From contig NC_073634.1 of assembly GCF_029407905.1 (NCBI RefSeq), positions 24,379,501 to 24,443,500 on the forward strand: a DNA stretch of 64,000 bases, read 5' to 3'. This document shows positions 1-11,499 of this stretch, one piece after another. The notes below the pieces were generated by a model. It was not told where the DNA came from. It made no database searches and worked only from the letters and a program-made list of their open reading frames with translations. How positions within the stretch are numbered: position 1 is the stretch's first letter; every line of letters begins with the position of its first letter. The position numbers and the translations under genes are program-made. This stretch comes from Bubalus kerabau (Eukaryota > Chordata > Mammalia > Artiodactyla > Bovidae).

Positions 1-150
1 CTGAACCACCAGTTGAAATGTTAAGGTAGAAAAGACTTTTTAATGGAAGTTACCTTTTCAAAAGTATTTCAAACTTATAAACTCACTGCTATTCCTACAG
101 ATTATTTGTTTGATGCTGAGGACACATTTTCCGACAAATAAATGGACATT
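1..150. other. intronic sequence, nothing recognised
   Basis: AT-rich sequence without a recognisable repeat or gene; it is the left edge of the window. Confidence 0.5.
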
Positions 151-458
151 GGGGCATCCCTGGTGGTCCAGTGGTTAAGAGTCCGCCTGCCAGTGGAGGG
201 GACATGGGTTCAGAAGATCCCACATGCTGCGAGGTAAATAAGCCCACATGCCACAACTACGAGTCAACACTCCAGAGCCCACAAGCTGCAACTACCGAGC
301 CCAAGCGCGACAACTACAACAGCCTGTGCTCCGCAAGAGAAGTCACCGCAGTGAGAAGCCAGAGCCCCGCAACTAGAGAAGCCGCCACTCACTGCAGACA
401 GAGAAAGTCTGCGTGCAGCGAAGACCCACAGCCGCCAAAAATAAATAAATAAATAAAA
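151..458 (+). mobile_element. CHR-type SINE (tRNA-Glu derived)
   Basis: The head (CATCCCTGGTGGTCCAGTGG) is the tRNA-like part, followed by the alternating 'agccc..gcaactac' body and a terminal (AATA)n tail. This order is typical of the long cetartiodactyl CHR SINEs. The 93-codon open frame across it is non-coding shadow. Confidence 0.85.
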
Positions 459-929
459 GAAGATTAAACCTTAAGAATCTCAGAAAAGTCTACTTAAATT
501 ATAAAATCTAAGTTCTAAAGTAGAACTTTGAATTCTAGAAGATGACAACAGGAAATTCTGTGGTTTTTGAAGGAAGAAAGAAAGGAAAGCAGGAGAAAGG
601 AGGAAGGAATAAGAGCATATTACTTCCCTTTCTCATATATAAAGTGACCTCAGTCAAAATTTTCAACTATGAAAATGTCATCTTTGATATCAGGGTCTCA
701 CCGTCCTCTCTCTATTCCTTGTTATGCAGTCCCACATACCCCAATGCAACACGTTCCCACAAAGCCTTGCCCCCCTCCAAAATACACTACATGTACTTAA
801 CGCACTGTCCCAGCTGCCACCCACTAAGACTCTCAATCTCTCATGAACAGGTGTGATTTCAGTTTACAAACAGTGAGAAAAGCACTCTAAATAAACTAAA
901 TAACATGTAGCTTAAATCTTCCTGAGGTA
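459..929. other. intronic sequence, no feature recognised
   Basis: Contains a purine-rich patch near 570-610 and otherwise unassigned AT-rich sequence. The open frame at 542-856 shows no domain or family resemblance. Confidence 0.4.
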
Positions 930-1122
930 CAGCTGACCATATGACAACTTGAGGGTTAATCCACGTGTAATGTAAGAGCTGGCTTTCCATACCCCCAGTT
1001 CCTCTGCATCCGAAGACTTAACTAACGAGCAACAATACTGCACTGTAGTATTTACTACTGAAAACTATTCATGTATGAGTGGGCCCGTGCAGTTCAAAGC
1101 CATGTTATTCAAGGGTCAGTTG
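930..1122. mobile_element. Short non-autonomous DNA transposon (Tigger/MER2-like)
   Basis: The two ends are imperfect inverted repeats: CAGCTGACCATATGACAACT at the left, and the reverse complement of CAACTGACCCTTGAATAACA at the right. These match the 'CAGTTGACCCTTGAACAAC' type of terminus known from Tigger-group elements. TA precedes the left end and a diverged CA follows the right end. Family assignment is from memory. Confidence 0.55.
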
Positions 1123-1430
1123 CATTTGTGATTTTTCTAAGAGTACACTTGCTAATTTAAATGAAAGTACAATTCTCAGAATTGCAGAGACTACAACGTT
1201 AAAAAATGTAAACATTTAAGAAATACTGAAGTAGCCTTTATCTATTTAGGAGTACTTCTTACCCTAGCCTTATCTCCCCAAAGTTCTGTTATATATGTGT
1301 ATGTATCTAGAACATAGTTAATTCAACCATTTATCCAATGATTTAAAAGATTTACACATTTGTGTTACATTATTTTTTTGAAGAGACTATGTTCTTTAAA
1401 TGATATCTATTTTTGGAATTGTTTTATTAT
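1123..1430. other. AT-rich intronic sequence, nothing recognised
   Basis: No repeat family or gene could be recognised between the DNA transposon and the next SINE. Confidence 0.4.
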
Positions 1431-1442
1431 TCACTGTATTAT

Positions 1443-1644
1443 TGGCTTCCTAGGTGGCACAATGATAAGAATATGCCTGCCAATGTAGGAGATGCAGGTT
1501 CAATCTCTGGTTGGAAAGATCCCCTGAAGAAGGAAATGGCAATCCACTACAGTATTCTTGCCTGGAATATTCCATGAATAGAGGAGCCTGGTGGCCTACA
1601 CTCCATGGGGTCACAAAGAGACACAAATGAGCATGCACACACAA
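1443..1644 (+). mobile_element. Bov-tA SINE
   Basis: The tRNA-Glu-like head is followed by the Bov-A body ('ggaaatggcaatccac..cagtattcttgcctgg') and a CA-rich tail. A perfect 12-bp target-site duplication, TCACTGTATTAT, flanks it at 1431-1442 and 1645-1656. Confidence 0.9.
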
Positions 1645-1817
1645 TCACTGTATTATAAATACTTGGATGGAAAATCTAAGTTATCATTTTACTACCCTAT
1701 GAAGTCAATCCAAGATTTTGCATATAGAAGCTCCTCTGGGATTAACTCTAGTAACTGGGCTCTCTAGGAACAGAGTAACAAGAGGCTTGAAATTACCTTT
1801 GACTTCTTAAATCAACT

Positions 1818-1995
1818 GAAGTGAAGTGAAGTGACAGTCACTCAGTTGTGTCCGACTCTTTGCAACCCCATGGAGGTCTCCAGGACAGAATACTGGAGTG
1901 GGTAGCCTTTCCCTTCTCCAGGGGATCTTCCCAACCCACAGATCGAACCCAGGTCTCCCGCATTGCAGGCAGATTCTTTACCAGCTGAGCTACAA
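1818..1995 (-). mobile_element. Bov-tA SINE
   Basis: Reverse complement of the Bov-tA consensus: 'cagtcactcagttgtgtccg' through 'caggcagattctttacc'. The 5' tip of the head is missing. No clear target duplication. Confidence 0.85.
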
Positions 1996-2072
1996 AAACT
2001 ACTTTTTATTTAAGAATTTTAAAAACCAAATATTAGAACACCATTTAAAACAAGTACAAATTATCTGTATTA

Positions 2073-3532
2073 TCAAGTCAAGTGGGCCTTAGGAAGCATT
2101 ACTACAAACAAAGCTAATGGAGGTGATGGAATTCCAGCTGAGCTATTTAAAATCCTAAAAAAATGATGCTGTTAAAGTGCTGCACTCAGTATGTCAGTAA
2201 ATTGGGAAAACTCAGCAGCGGCACAGGACTGGAAAAGGTCCATTTTCATTTCAATTGTAAAGTGGACAAGACCAAAGAATGTTCAAACTACTGTACAACT
2301 GCTTACTTCACATGCTAGCAAGGGTATGCTCAAAATCCTTCAAGCTAAGCTTCAACAGTATGTGAACCAAGAACTTCCAGATATATAAATGGGTTTAGAA
2401 AAGGCAGACACACCAGAGATCAAATTGCCAACAATTGATCATAAGTGATCAACTGTTGGATCATAAAGCAAGGGAATTCCAGAAAAACATCTACTGCTTC
2501 ATTGACTATGCTAAAGCCTTTGACTGTGTGGATTACAACAAACTGGAAAATTCTTAAAGAGATGAGAATACCAGACCATCTTAACCATCTCCTGAGAAAC
2601 CTGTATGTTGGTCAAGAAGCAACACTTAGAACCTTACATGGAACAACTGACTGGTTCAAAATTGGGAAATGAGTATGACATGGCTGTATATTGTCACCCT
2701 GCTTATTTAACTTATATGCAGCTGTATCATGCAAAATGCTGTGTTGGATGAATCACAAGCTGAAATGAAGACTGCCAAGGAGAAACATCAACAACCTCAG
2801 ATATGCAGATAACACCACTCTAATGGCAGAAAGTGAAAAGGAACTAAAGAGCCTCAGGATGAGGGTTAAAGAGGACAGTGAAAAAGATGGCTTGAAACTC
2901 AACATTCAAAAAACTAAGATCATGGCAACTGGTCCCACCACTTCCTGGCAATTAGAAGAGGAAAAAGTGGAAACAGTGACAGATTTTCCTTTCTTGAGCT
3001 CTAAAACCACTGCTGACAGTGACTGCAGTCATTAAACTAAAAGACGCTTGCTCTCTGGAAGGAAACTATAACAAACCTAGGCAACATATTAAAAAGCAAA
3101 GACATCACTTTGCCGACAAAGGTCCATACAGTCAAAGCTATGGTTTTTCCAGGAGTCATATACATTTATGAGAGTTGGACCATAAAGAAGGCTGAGCAGC
3201 AAAGAACTAATGCTTTTGAACTATGGTGCTGGAGAAGACTCGAGAGTCCCCTGGACTGTAAGGAGATCAAACCAGTCAATCTTAAAGGAAATCAATCCTG
3301 AATATTCATTGGGAGGACTGATGCTGAAGTTGAAGCTCCAATACTTTGGCTACCTGATGGAGAGGGCCAACTCACTGGAAAAGATGCTGATGCTGGGAAA
3401 GATTGAAGGCAAAAGGAGAAGAGGGCAACAGAGGATGGGATGGTTAGATAATAGTAAAGGACAGGGAAGCCTCGCATGCTGCAGTTCATGGGGTCGCAAA
3501 GAATCAAACATGACTTTAGCAAGTGAACAATA
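2073..3532 (+). mobile_element. BovB LINE, 5'-truncated
   Basis: RTE-class retrotransposon fragment. Decayed reverse-transcriptase frames are visible: the 'KAFDCVD'-like motif region about 2505-2540 is broken by frame changes, and the C-terminal 'MVFPGV..ESWTIKKAEQ' segment lies about 3110-3210. Many stops and frameshifts show it is dead. It ends in the usual BovB 3' terminus. Oriented antisense to SOS1, unlike the other BovB copies in this intron. Confidence 0.9.
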
Positions 3533-3884
3533 ACAAAACAAATTATTTTTTGTAGAAAGAAGAAAACTTGATTTTACACAGCACAATGGACAAATCTCAG
3601 GATATAAATCTGAATCTTACTTTATTACTGCTATGTCACACTGGCAATTTTCACAAATTGTTACAAGAGTGCACCAGTACAGACCCAAGCTATACAGACT
3701 GAGAGAGGTTTTGTTGTTATTTGCTTGTTTTTTTTTTTAGCTCCTGAAGCTCAAGGAAATCTCTGTCAAAACACTGTGGAAACACAAGTTAAGTCAAAGA
3801 GACTTCAGTGATTATACACACCAAGGAATACTTTGTTTGAAAAAAAACAACAGCTTTGGAAATTCATTCAACAAACATACTAAT
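3533..3884. other. intronic sequence, unassigned
   Basis: AT-rich with short T and A runs. No family recognised. Confidence 0.35.
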
Positions 3885-4460
3885 ATAGCCTTCAACAATC
3901 AAAAACAAAACCAAATAAAAACAAACAACAAAACAGCAAGCCCTGGGAAAAGGAAAGAATCTACTTTCAACAGTTACATGATACTATTCAAATGCCCAGT
4001 TTAAGAAAAAAAAAATCACATAGCATACAAAACAAAAACAAACCAAGACAGAATGGCACATTGAAAGGAACAAAATTAACTGAAAGAAACTGGCTAAAGC
4101 AGCCCAGCCATCAGACTAACTAGATAAAAACTTTAAAACTGACTTGAATATGCTCAAAATGCTTTTTAAAAAAAGTAAACAGGGCCTAAGGGACCTGCAG
4201 GATAACAAGCAGACCAAAACATGCATTGTGGGAATCTCAGAAGGGGAAGAGAGAGAAAGAGACAGAAAGAACATGTAAAGATATAATGGCTGAAAATACC
4301 CCAAAATCGATGAAATACATTAATCTACAAATTCAAAAAGTTCGATAAAATCTACATAGGATAAATTCCAGGATACTTGCACCAAGGCACATTATATACC
4401 AACTGTCTAAAAACAAAAACAAAACCATTAAAGCAACAGGAGAAGCAACTCTTGTCATAC

Positions 4461-6121
4461 TGCTCAGTTCAGTTGCTCAGTTGTATCCCACTCTTTGACA
4501 CCCCATGGACTGCAGCACGCAGGCTTCCTTGTCTATCACCACCAACTCCTGGAGCCTACTCAAACTCATGTCCATCAAGTCTGTGATGCCATCCAATGAT
4601 CTCATCCTCTGTTGCCCCCTTCTCCTCCTGCCTTCAATCTTTACCAGCATCAGGGTCTTTTCCAATGAGTCAGTTCTTCATATCAGGTGGCCAAAGTATT
4701 GGAGTTTCAGCTCCAGCATCAGTCTTTCCAATGAACAGTCAGGGTTGATTTTCTTTAGGATGGACTGGTTGGATCTCCTTGCAGTCCAAGGGACTCTAAA
4801 GAGCCTTGCCCAACAGCACAGTTCAAAAGCATCAATTCTTTGGTGCTCAGCTTTCTTTAATAGTCCAACTCTCACATCCATACATGACTACTGGAAAAAC
4901 CATAGCTTTGACTAGATGGACCTTTGTTGGTAAAGTAACGTCTCTGGTTTTTAATAAGCTGTCTAGGTTGGCCATAGCTTTTCTTCCAAGGAGCAAGCAT
5001 CTTTTAATTTCATGGCTGCAGTCACCAACTGCAATGATTTTGGAGACCAGAAAAATAAAGTCTGTCACTGTTTCCATTGTTTCCCCATCTATTTCCCATG
5101 AAGTGACAGGACTGGATGCCATGATCTTAGTTTTCTGAATGTTGAGTTTTAAGCCAACTTTTTCACTTTCATCAAGAGACTCTTTAGTTCTTCTTCACTT
5201 TCTGCCACAAGGGTGGTGTCATCTGCATATCTGAGATTACTGATATTTCTCCCGGCAATCTTGATTCCGGCTTGTGCTTCATCCAGCCCACCATTTCACA
5301 AGATGTACTCTGCATAGAAATTAAATAAGCAGGATGAGAATATGCAGCCTTGATGTACTCCATGGAACCAGTCTGTTGTTCCATGTCCAGTTCTAACTGT
5401 TGCTTCCTGACCTGCATACAGATTTCTCAGAGGCAGGTCAGGTGGTCTGGTATTCCCATCTCTTTAAGAATTCGCCACAGTTTGTTGTGATCCACACAGT
5501 CAAAGGCTTTGGCATAGTCAATAAAGCAAAAGTAGATGTTTTTCTGGAACTCTCTTGCTTTTTCGATGATCTAGCGGATGTTGGCAATTTGATCTCTGGT
5601 TCCTTTGCCTTTTCTAAATCCAGCTTAAACATCTGGAAGTTTATGGTTCATGTACTGTTGAAGCCTGGCTTGGAGAACTTTGATCATTACTTTGCTATCG
5701 TGTGAGATGAGTGCAACTGTGCAGTAGTTTGAAGCCCACCAGGGCTTCCCTGGTGGCTCAGAGGGTAATGCATCTGCCTGCAATGTGGGAGACCTGGGTT
5801 CAATCCCTGGGTTGGGAAGATCCCCTGGAGAGGGAAATGGCAACCCACTCCAGTATTCTTGCCTGGAGAATCCCATGGACAGAGAAGCCTGGTAGTCTAC
5901 AGTCCATGGGATTGCAAAGACACAGCTGAGTCGGACATGACTGAGCGACTTCACTCACTTGTGAACATTCTTTGGCATTGCCTTGCTTTGGGACTGGAAT
6001 GAAAACTCATCTTTTCCAGTCCTGTGGCTGCTGCTGAGTTTTCCAAATTTGCTGGCATGTTGAATGCAGGACTTTCACAGCATCATCTTTTAAGATTGGA
6101 AATAGTTCAACTGGAATTCCC
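4461..6121 (-). mobile_element. BovB LINE, 5'-truncated, with nested SINE
   Basis: The 3' terminus (tail of TGAAC-type repeats) is at 4461 and the element runs leftward in sense. Broken RT frames on the minus strand include 'KPLTVWITTN' about 5440-5500 and 'MVFPVVMYGCESWTIKES' ending at 4847. Inserted into the older L1. Same orientation as SOS1 transcription. Interrupted by a Bov-tA at 5742-5958. Confidence 0.9.
5742..5958 (+). mobile_element. Bov-tA SINE nested in BovB
   Basis: Full-length head (GGGCTTCCCTGGTGGCTCAG) and body. The host BovB resumes after it with '..gtgaacattctttggcattg'. Just before the head is an extra inverted copy of its first bases (5736-5744), discussed in the findings. 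Confidence 0.9.
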
Positions 6122-6423
6122 CTCCTGTACAAAGAGTCCTTAATAAGGTCAGCAACTTATTTCTTACTAGAAACCATGGATGCACAAATACAGTAGGATG
6201 CACATTTAACTGCTGAAAGAAAAAAATTGTCAACCAAGAATTTTGCATCCGACAAAACCGTTCTTCAAAATTAGGTACAATTTAAGATGTTGTCAGATAA
6301 ACAAAAGTTGAGGGAGTTCAATATCATAAGACCTGCTCTACAAGAAATGCTAAAGATAGTCCTTCGAGTTGAAATGAAAGGACACTAAACAGCAACTCAA
6401 AGTCATATGATGAAATAAAGGTC

Positions 6424-6473
6424 TCTGCTGCTGCTGCTAAGTCACTCAGTCATGTCCGATTCTGTGCGACCCC
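6424..6473 (-). mobile_element. Bov-A2 SINE 3' fragment
   Basis: (CTG)n followed by 'ctaagtcactcagtcatgtc' is the reverse complement of the AGC-tailed Bov-A2 end. Only about 50 bases are present. Confidence 0.75.
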
Positions 6474-6948
6474 TAGTATAGGTGAATACACCAGCAAATA
6501 TAAAAACGGGTACTACTATATATATATTTGGCTTCTAACTCCATTTTGTATTTCCTATAGAATTTCAAAGACAAATGCATAAAAAATAATTACAAACCCA
6601 TGATACTGGATACACAATGTATAAAGATATAATTTGTGAAAACAACAATATAAGGGGGTAAGACTGAGCTGCATAGGAGCAGAGCTTGTATATGCTATTG
6701 AAGGTAAGTCCATATCAGTGCAAACTAAATTGCTATAAATTTAGGAAGTTAAATGTAATTCACAAGGATTACCACAAAGAAAATTTCTAAAAAAATACAC
6801 ACAAAAGGAAATCAAAATGGTTCACTATAATAAAATGGGGGTGGGGGAGAAGAAGAAACCAGTAAAATGAGCAACAAAAAAGGTATAAAATTTCACAACA
6901 ACACAGAAGCAAAATGATGGCAGAGGTCCTTCCTTATCAGTCACTTTT

Positions 6949-7016
6949 GTTGTTGTTCAGTTGCTAAGTCGTGTCTGACTCAGAGACCCCATTATAGCCT
7001 GCCAGGCTCTTCTCAC
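6949..7016 (-). mobile_element. Bov-tA/Bov-A SINE 3' fragment
   Basis: (TTG)n then 'cagttgctaagtcgtgtctg' and 'agcctgccaggctctt' match the reverse complement of a Bov-A monomer with an internal deletion. Confidence 0.7.
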
Positions 7017-7330
7017 TACTTTAAATTTAATTGGGTTAAACTTTCCAATCAAAGCCAGAGATTGGCAGCACTGATTTAAAAACATGATTAAAGTATACGC
7101 TGACTACAGTGACTCAATTTATACACAAAACTATAGTTTCAAAATGAAAAGATGGAAAAAGATATTCCATGAATACAGAAAGTAAGAGTGTTAGTGTGGC
7201 TACCAGAAAAAATAGGCATTAGGTCAAAAACTGTTACAAGAGACAAAGATGGACACTGTATGTTGAAAAAAGGGTCAATTCATCAAGAAGATAAAACAAT
7301 TACAAAGCATATGTTAACATATACACACTA

Positions 7331-7436
7331 CTATATACAAAATAGATAACTAACAAGAACCTACTGTATAGCACTCAGAACTATACTCAGTAATTCGTAA
7401 TAACCTATTAGGGAAAAGAATCTGAAAAAGAACGTG
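7331..7436 (+). mobile_element. Artiodactyl L1 3' UTR fragment
   Basis: 'aacctactgtatagcactca' and 'aataacctattagggaaaag' are the 3' UTR words shared with the artiodactyl L1 copies at 58165-59220 in this window. Confidence 0.55.
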
Positions 7437-8083
7437 TATGTGTGTGAGCTTTTTCACTCTCTTCCTTCACTCTCATCAAGAGGCTCTTAATTCCACTTCA
7501 CTTTCTGCCATTAGAGTGGTATCATCAGCATATCTGAGGTTGCTGATATTTCTCCTGGCAATCTTGATTCCAGCTTGTGATTCATCCAGTCCATCATTTT
7601 GCATGATGTACTCTGCACAGAAGTTAAACAAACAGGGTGACAATACACAGGCATGTCATATTCCTTTCCCAATTTTGAACTAGTCAGTTGTTCCATGTAA
7701 GGTTCTAAGTGTTGCTTCTTGACCAGCATACAGGTTTCTCAGGAGACAGGCAAGGTGGTCCGGTATTATTCTCTCTTTAAGAATCTTCCACAGTTTGTTG
7801 TGATCCATACAGTCAAAGGCTTTAGCACAGTCAACGAAGCAGAGGTTTCTCTGGAAATCTTTAGCTTTCTCTATGAGCCAATGAATGTTGGCAATTTGAA
7901 CTCTGGTTCCTCCGCCTTTTCTAAACCCAGCTTGGACATCTGGAAGCTCTCGGCTAATGTACTGCTGAAGCCTAGCTTGAAGGAGTTTGAGCATACCTTT
8001 GCTAGCATGTGAAATGAGTGCAACTGTACAATAGTGTGAACATTCTTTGGCATTGCCCTTCTTTGGGATTGGAATGAAAACGG
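7437..8083 (-). mobile_element. BovB LINE fragment (RT domain, both ends missing)
   Basis: The minus-strand frame at 7680-8083 reads through part of the RT domain with 'QAGFRKGGGTRVQIANIHW', 'CFVDCAKAFDCMDHNKLW' (palm motif A region) and 'LLRNLYAGQEATLRTLHGTT'. The BovB 3' end is absent. At 8083/8084 it is joined directly to a Bov-tA that lacks its 3' tail, in the same orientation. Confidence 0.85.
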
Positions 8084-8254
8084 ATCCCATGGACTGTAGT
8101 CTGCCAGGCTCCTCTGTCCATGGAATTCTCCATGCAAGAATACCGGAGTGGGTTGCTATCCCCCTCTCCATGGGATCTTCCTGACCCAGGGATCAAACCT
8201 GGGTCTCCTGCATTGTAGGCAGATTCTTTACTGTCTGAGCCACCAGGGAAGCCA
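8084..8254 (-). mobile_element. Bov-tA SINE fused to BovB
   Basis: Reverse complement of Bov-tA from its mid-body ('cccatggactgtag') to the complete 5' head ('gagccaccagggaagcc'). The 3' tail with the 'tcgctcagtcgtgtccgac' segment is missing at the BovB join. Confidence 0.85.
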
Positions 8255-9878
8255 TATGTACACACACAGAGTAAAACTATTTTTATTTGCAGATGACAAT
8301 TCTATATATAGAAAAATTCCAAAGAATCCACAAGATACCAGAGCTAGTAAATTAATTCACCAAAGTTGCAGAAGAAAACCAACACACAAAAAGCAGTTGG
8401 GTTTCAAGATAAACTGAACTTCATTAAAGTTTAAAGCTTTTGTGCAAAGGACATTAACAAGAAACTGAAAAGTAGGTTTTTGGTTGTATTTGAATGAAAG
8501 AAAATATTTACAAGTCATATAGCCAATAAGGAGCTAACATCAAGAATATTACAATGATGCCCTAAAATTTAACAACAAAAACTCAAACCACAAAGGTTTT
8601 AAAAATGGCAATGGATCTGAACAGACATTTGCCAAAGAAAATATACAAGTGGCCAACAAGCACATGAAAAGATGGCCAATATTATTAGTCATTAGGGAAA
8701 TACAAGGCATAATACAAAGAGGTATCATTTCACATAAACTAGGATAGTAATTAAAAAAAAACAACAGAAAATAACAATGCAAGAGAGGATATGGAAAAAC
8801 TGGAACCTTTGTGCACTGCTAGTAGGAATGTAAAAACAGTGCGATGGCTGTGGAAAGCAGTATGATAATTCCTCAAAAAGTTAAACACAGTTAAACATAT
8901 AAACCAACTGTTAAACATATAAATGTTAAATAAGTTAAACATATAAACCAAATGACCCAGACCCTTCTAGGTATACACCCAAAAGAATTGCAAACACGAA
9001 CTCAAACAAACACTTGTATACCAATGTTCACTGCAGCATCCCTTACAGTAGCCAAAAGACACAAACAACTCAACTGTGCATCAACAGATGAATGAATAAG
9101 CTAAATGTGGTATATACACAAAATGGAGTATATTCAGCCTTAAAAAGGAATTAAATTCTGATACATGCTACACCATGGATGAATCTTAAAGACATTTTGT
9201 TAACTAAAATAAATCGGACACAAAAGGACAAATATTATATGACTCAACTTACATTAAATACCTCAAACAGCTAAATTCATAAAGACAGAAAGTAGATTAG
9301 AGGTTATGGGGGCTGAGGGAGGAGGAAGTTAGGAGTTATTGCTTAATACGTACAGAGTTTCTGTTTGAGGTGATGAAAAGTTTTGGAAATAGTAGTGACA
9401 GTTGCACAATCTTGTGAACGTAGCTACTGGCACTGAATTATACACTTCAGTTCAGTTCAGTTCAGTCGCTCAGTCGTGTCCGACTCTTTGCAACCCCATG
9501 AATCGCAGCACACCAGGCCTCCCTGTCTATCACCATCTCCCGGAGTTCACTCAGACTCACGTCCATCGAGTCAGTGATGCCATCCAGCCATCTCATCCTC
9601 TGTCGTCCCCTTCTCCTCCTGCCCCCAATCCCTCCCAGCATCAGAGTCTTTTCCAGTGAGTCAACTCTTCGCATGAGGTGGCCAAAGTACGGGAGTTTCA
9701 GCTTTAGCATCATTCCTTTCAAAAGAACACCCAGGGCTGATCTCCTCTAGAATGGACTGGTTGGATCTCCTTGCACTCTAGACTACTTAGAAATGGTTAA
9801 AATGGCTAATTTTGTGTTTTACATATATATATATATATATGGATATATGTAAAATATATTCTACCACAATAAGAAAAA
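8255..9878 (+). mobile_element. L1M-type L1, ORF2 C-terminal part and 3' end
   Basis: Begins with the ORF2 'tttgcagatgacaattctat' palm region (F-A-D-D-type), then jumps to the C-terminal domain ('tggccaacaagcacatgaaa', 'tggaatattattcagcctta'-like text) and the 3' UTR ending in 'ctaccacaataagaaaaaa'. An internal deletion lies near 8400. Interrupted by BovB at 9448-9780. Confidence 0.8.
9448..9780 (-). mobile_element. BovB LINE 3' end fragment
   Basis: Starts with four repeats of the TTCAG-type tail and runs back through the conserved 3' region ('aggtggccaaagtacgggag'). Inserted into the L1 3' UTR: L1 text resumes at 'gaaatggttaaaatggctaa'. Sense to SOS1. Confidence 0.9.
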
Positions 9879-10380
9879 AGTTATTAATTATATGTAAAGA
9901 AATCAGAATCCTATCAGTCCTTAAAACAGCTGTGAATGCAATTAGCAGTAAGTGCATTCCATTACAAACTACTGAGCCATACATAGAAATCAACTCACTT
10001 GCAAATGGTTTAGAGTGTAATAAAACAGAAGATGGGACTTGTCTATATAAAAAGGAAAAAATTTTGTTTCAGGAATTATAAAAGAATAACTAGAATTTAA
10101 GTCAGCTTATTACAAGAAGTCTCTTTTAATTTAAAACTTTTATTTTTTAATTCCAAGACTTGTTTTATTTTTAAAATTTAAAATTTATATTTTTATTTTT
10201 AACCCTGAATCAAACTTTCTATAAAGTACAATCGGAGTGCTTTAACACATATGGGAAGATTACAGATTTTTTTTTATCACCAGATATAAGTTTCATAAAA
10301 GCAACAATTGAGGTTTTAGTTTTCATTTGTCCAGAATGTGTCACATAATACTCAACAAATCTGGTGAATAAAACCAAACT
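9879..10380. other. AT-rich intronic sequence, unassigned
   Basis: No clear repeat. The end ('cacataatactcaacaaatc') vaguely resembles an L2/MIR terminus, but too weakly to call. Confidence 0.35.
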
Positions 10381-10392
10381 AGTCAAAATCAG

Positions 10393-10602
10393 CTTCCCTC
10401 ATAGTTCAGTCAGTAAAGAATCTGCCTGCAATGCAGGAGACCTGGGTTAGATTCCTGGGTCGGGAAGATCCCCTGGAGAAGGAAATGGCAATCCACTCCA
10501 GTATTCTTGCCTGGAAAATCCCATGGACAGAGGAACCTGGCGGGCTACAGTTCATGGGATGGCAAGAGTTGGATATGACTTAGTGTCTAAACTACCACCA
10601 CC
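10393..10602 (+). mobile_element. Bov-tA SINE with perfect target duplication
   Basis: Full head and body with an (ACC)n tail. The 12-bp duplication AGTCAAAATCAG is found at 10381-10392 and 10603-10614. Confidence 0.92.
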
Positions 10603-10614
10603 AGTCAAAATCAG

Positions 10615-11070
10615 TAGGAAAGCAGCATTAAGGAAACTCTTTTCAAAATCATCTTCCCATTATAAATTTAAAATATCTACTGTAAAAATAATATCTGAGT
10701 AATTCAGGGTCCATAAAACTAAAACTTTAAATTACTTATTTTCTCTGGTATATGCCTCCATCCCCAACTCCAACAGGTGATTTCCAGAACCTGACTTTAT
10801 GTGTAACTTCTTTTACTGATTTGTGCTTGTCTACCTGAAGCAGCCCAGCCTAGAAAGGAAAGTCCACAAGCACTCATCTTCATAACTGGATGGTTGGCCT
10901 ATTCAAGGTACTCCTGAAGTGCTTGAAGTACTCCTGATTCACTAGGTCATATTGTAGGTATTGTTTGCATGTTTTCTTTCATCTTTATTGCTTTGTTTGT
11001 CATTTGGTACATTAAGGTTGAATACGAAATCAACTTGAATAGGAAATGCAAACTTTATTTGATAACTACT
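10615..11070. other. intronic sequence, unassigned
   Basis: Unique-looking. Contains a short local duplication of 'gtactcctga' near 10908-10935. Confidence 0.35.
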
Positions 11071-11080
11071 AAAGCAAACC

Positions 11081-11292
11081 ATGGGTTTCCCCGGTGGCTC
11101 AGCAGTAAGAATTCGCCTGCCAATGCAGAAGATGTGGGTTTGATCCCTGGGTCAGGAAGATCCCTTGGAGGAGGAAATGGCAACACAGACCAGTATTCTC
11201 ACCTGGGAAATTCCATGGATAGAGAAGCATGGCGGGCTACTGTCCACAGAGTGGCAAAAGAATCAGATACAACTTAGCAACTAAACAACAAC
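11081..11292 (+). mobile_element. Bov-tA SINE
   Basis: Head 'gggtttccccggtggctcag', diverged body and (CAA)n tail. Flanked by AAAGCAAAC at 11071-11079 and 11293-11301. Confidence 0.9.
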
Positions 11293-11499
11293 AAAGCAAA
11301 CTGTGTACTATTAATGACAATCAAGTTCCGACTTTTGGAACTCATCCTAAGGTATCTTTAAAAAAAAGGAAAAGCATAAGGAGCTTAGGGGGAACAAATT
11401 ACCACTTTAAGAGGGGGGAATACTGTAATTCGATTGTCCTGAATCAGGCAATTTATAGCCACAGAGATGACCATGGCTGGCTATGAGATTCAGCCTCTC

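Larger units (their letters stand above)
3885..7330 (+). mobile_element. Old L1 (L1M-type): ORF1 region to start of ORF2, interrupted
   Basis: Three pieces are collinear with an L1 body: about 3885-4460 (ORF1, 'gaaggggaagagagag' and the 'ggctgaaaataccccaaaat' part), 6122-6423 (end of ORF1, 'ctgtcaaccaagaattttgc'), and 6474-7330 (inter-ORF spacer and beginning of the ORF2 endonuclease region, 'aaaactgttacaagagacaa'). BovB, Bov-tA and Bov-A fragments were inserted later. No long open frame survives. Confidence 0.75.

Noticed and set aside
9448..9475. Short tandem TTCAG repeats as a regulatory or CRISPR-like array
   Set aside because: They are the 3' tail of BovB, seen also at 28329 and, in variant form, at 13355 and 46541.
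10393..10460. tRNA-like heads of SINEs (here and at many other sites) as tRNA genes
   Set aside because: They keep box-like words but cannot fold to a full cloverleaf, and each continues into a Bov-A or CHR body with a target duplication.
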